Positions 5,197-6,781 of a DNA stretch of 6,781 nt are shown here, in pieces (within the stretch, counting starts at the first letter, position 1; each line of letters opens with the position of its first letter). A program made the translations under genes and the position numbers. The stretch is from contig DASYMJ010000187.1 in assembly GCA_036009105.1 (NCBI GenBank), positions 1-6,781 of the forward strand. The letters are read 5' to 3'. The stretch comes from JAFAVZ01 sp036009105. Lineage in GTDB: Bacteria; Acidobacteriota; Thermoanaerobaculia; Gp7-AA8. The notes beneath the pieces were generated by a model that had not been told where the DNA came from, did not search any database, and worked only from the letters and a program-made list of their open reading frames with translations.

Positions 5197-5970
5197 ATGA
5201 AGCTCGCACTGCTGCTTGCGCTCGCCTTCCCCCTCGCCGCCCAGCCCCGCATCACCGACGGCACGGTCACCACGGCGCGTTTCTCCGGCGACCTCGCCAC
5301 CCAGGTGGTCGCCCTGGGCGACGGCTGGAATGGCTACGCGGTGCCGACCACGGGCCACCACTACTACTCCGCCTGCAGCGACGGCGACGACGTCTCCATC
5401 AATGATGGCGATCTGCGCGTTGCCGCCTCCAACCAGCTGCTGATCTTCTACCGCGTCGCCGCCGGCCGCATCGAGCGCATCCGCTTCCACTCCACCGACT
5501 GCGCCCTCGACGCGAACGGCTCGACGGTGCACTGGATCGAAGGCGTGCCCGGCCGGGCCAGCGCCGCGCTGCTGCGCACGCTGGTCGATTCCGAGCGCGA
5601 GCGGGTGGCCAAGACCGCCGTGGTCGCCCTCGCGCTGCACGACGACTCCACCACCGACACCCTCATCGACATCGCCAGGCACCACAAGTCGTCCGCGGTG
5701 CGCGCCAATGCGCTGTTCTGGCTGGGGCAGCGGGCGGGGGAGCGGGCGGTGGCCACCCTGCGCGAGGCGGTGGACAACGACCCGGAGGCGAGCGTCCGCG
5801 AGCGGGCCGTGTTCGGCATCTCCCAGCTTCCGGACGACCGCTCCATCCCCATGCTCATCGAGCTGATGAAGACGCACCGCAGCCCCGGCGTGCGGAAGAA
5901 GGCGGCCTTCTGGCTGGGCCAGAAGCGCGATCCGCGCGCGCTCGCCGCGCTGGAGGAGATTCTGCGGTAG
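5197..5970 (+). CDS. Exported HEAT-repeat protein of unknown function
   Basis: A 257-residue protein. Residues 1-15 form a Sec signal peptide (MKLALLLALAFPLAA), with cleavage probably just before Gln16. A domain I do not recognise follows (about 20-120), predicted to be mostly beta from its pattern. It contains GDGWNGYAVP, an acidic patch SDGDDVSINDGD, and the only two cysteines of the protein (Cys60, Cys102), which could form a disulfide outside the cytoplasm. Residues about 137-257 hold three to four HEAT/PBS-lyase-like repeats of about 32 residues, with recurring elements such as AVRANALFWLGQ, SVRERAVFGISQ and GVRKKAAFWLGQ followed by ALxxLxEIL-type second helices. HEAT arrays usually bind proteins. 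The gene starts 31 nt after the emfourin-like gene with no clear Shine-Dalgarno. It may be part of the protease operon, but a functional link is only inferred from position. Confidence 0.85.
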   Translation: MKLALLLALAFPLAAQPRITDGTVTTARFSGDLATQVVALGDGWNGYAVPTTGHHYYSACSDGDDVSINDGDLRVAASNQLLIFYRVAAGRIERIRFHSTDCALDANGSTVHWIEGVPGRASAALLRTLVDSERERVAKTAVVALALHDDSTTDTLIDIARHHKSSAVRANALFWLGQRAGERAVATLREAVDNDPEASVRERAVFGISQLPDDRSIPMLIELMKTHRSPGVRKKAAFWLGQKRDPRALAALEEILR

Positions 5971-6016
5971 TTACTGGTTGCTGGTAGACACACAAAGGCG
6001 CAAGCAACCAGCAACT
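5969..6016. repeat. Imperfect hairpin built of a repeated CTGGTTG-type word
   Basis: Arms 5969-5984 and 6001-6016 are inverted copies matching at 14 of 16 positions, with a loop of about 16 nt. The arm contains CTGGTTG and CTGGT in tandem. It overlaps the TAG stop codon of the HEAT-repeat gene. No T-run follows on the plus strand directly. Same architecture as the elements at 750-806 and 1408-1480, but with a different word. Confidence 0.65.
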
Positions 6017-6051
6017 CCACCCCGAGTGGACTTCGCCGAATTTTGGACGTA

Positions 6052-6077
6052 CCTTGTTGGACACACCAAACAAGGAG
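6052..6077 (+). promoter_or_regulatory. Hairpin masking the Shine-Dalgarno of the second protease gene
   Basis: CCTTGTT-GG (6052-6060) pairs with CC-A-AACAAGG (6066-6075): nine base pairs with one bulged A and a 5-nt loop. The 3' arm contains the first four bases of the Shine-Dalgarno AAGGAG (6072-6077), which sits 7 nt before the ATG at 6085. The folded message would hide the ribosome-binding site, suggesting translational control. Confidence 0.5.
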
Positions 6078-6084
6078 CGTCCCC

Positions 6085-6781
6085 ATGCGTCGTGCCGGTC
6101 ACGTTGCTGTCTGCGATTTCATTCCTCCGCACATCCTCGAAGCAATCGCCGCCAACGGAGACGACGCGCATCGCAACGCCGCCTTCCTCACCCTGGAGAC
6201 CTCCGCCCGCATGCGCGGAGAGCGCCAGGCGATGGGCTCCATCCCCTCGCTTCTCGGCTTCCTCTCCACCGACCTGAAGCGCCGCACCGTGTACGACGCG
6301 GGCAACGAGCGGACCACGCCGGGCAAGCGGATCCGCGGCGAGGGCGACAAGCCGTCCGGCGATGCCGCCGCGGACGAGGCGTATGACGGCTCCGGCCTCA
6401 CCTACGACTTCTACTTCAAGAACTACCGGCGCAAGTCGATCGACGCGCGCGGCCTGCGCCTGGAGTCGACCGTCCATTACGGGAAGAACTTCGGCAACGC
6501 GCAGTGGAACGGCAAGCAGATGATCTACGGCGACGGCGACAACCGGATCTTCGGCCGCTTCACCGCCGCCCTGGACGTCATCGGCCACGAGCTGACGCAC
6601 GGCGTGACGCAGAACGAGGCGGGCCTCGTCTACCGCGACCAGTCCGGCGCCCTGAACGAGAGCTTCTCCGACGTCTTCGGCATCCTGGTGAAGCAGTTCG
6701 CGCTCAACCAGACCGCGGACAAGGCGGACTGGATCGTCGGCGGCGGCCTCTTCATGAAGGAGATCAAAGGCGTCGGCATCC
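6085..6781 (+). CDS. Second protealysin-like M4 metalloprotease (3' end outside window)
   Basis: The first 232 codons of a close paralogue of the protease at 3691; the gene runs off the right edge, so the DNGGVH histidine region is not visible. The start is ATG at 6085 with AAGGAG at 7-nt spacing. There is no signal peptide. The short propeptide contains CDFIPPHIL, parallel to CTILPPHIL in the first copy. HELTH lies at 168-172 (zinc ligands His168, His172; catalytic Glu169), and the third ligand is Glu192 in GALNESFSD. Long stretches match the first copy, for example DVIGHELTHGV, DQSGALNE and QTADKADW, so it likely arose by local duplication. The propeptide differs more than the catalytic core, which could mean different activation. 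In the visible part nothing is broken. Whether an emfourin-like gene follows cannot be seen. Confidence 0.95.
   Translation, partial: MRRAGHVAVCDFIPPHILEAIAANGDDAHRNAAFLTLETSARMRGERQAMGSIPSLLGFLSTDLKRRTVYDAGNERTTPGKRIRGEGDKPSGDAAADEAYDGSGLTYDFYFKNYRRKSIDARGLRLESTVHYGKNFGNAQWNGKQMIYGDGDNRIFGRFTAALDVIGHELTHGVTQNEAGLVYRDQSGALNESFSDVFGILVKQFALNQTADKADWIVGGGLFMKEIKGVGI

Overview
The window is GC-rich, densely coding bacterial chromosomal DNA. It holds two divergent gene blocks. The lineage cannot be fixed from the sequence alone. The gene mix (thrS-infC-rpmI-rplT, a signal-less M4 protease with an emfourin-type inhibitor, an exported HEAT-repeat protein) and the style of the intergenic repeats suggest an environmental Acidobacteriota-like or related high-GC phylum. 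This is an inference with low to moderate confidence.

Minus strand (3578 down to 1): a translation operon in the order thrS (threonyl-tRNA synthetase), infC (IF-3), rpmI (L35), rplT (L20). Upstream of thrS there is what reads as a complete ribosome-mediated transcription attenuator. It consists of an extended -10 promoter, a 20-codon leader ORF with seven threonine codons, a candidate antiterminator element inside the last leader codons, and an intrinsic terminator (GC stem plus T-run) ending 15 nt before the thrS start. Threonine shortage would therefore be expected to switch on thrS, and with it IF-3, L35 and L20. infC appears to start at an AUU codon behind a perfect AGGAGG, which is the classical IF-3 autoregulation arrangement.

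Plus strand (3691 to the right edge): a short-propeptide, protealysin-like M4 metalloprotease without a signal peptide. A small emfourin-like protein, the family of M4 protease inhibitors, overlaps its stop codon by 4 nt. Next comes an exported HEAT-repeat protein, then a second protealysin-like protease paralogous to the first and cut by the window end. The simplest reading is a protease/inhibitor unit with translational coupling, a neighbouring exported protein of unknown role, and a duplicated protease with its own ribosome-binding site.

Three intergenic gaps (infC-rpmI, thrS-infC, HEAT-protease 2) each contain an imperfect hairpin whose arms are themselves built of a short repeated word. 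The word differs in each hairpin but the architecture is shared, and each sits at or just after a stop codon. No tRNA, rRNA, CRISPR array, transposase or phage gene was seen.
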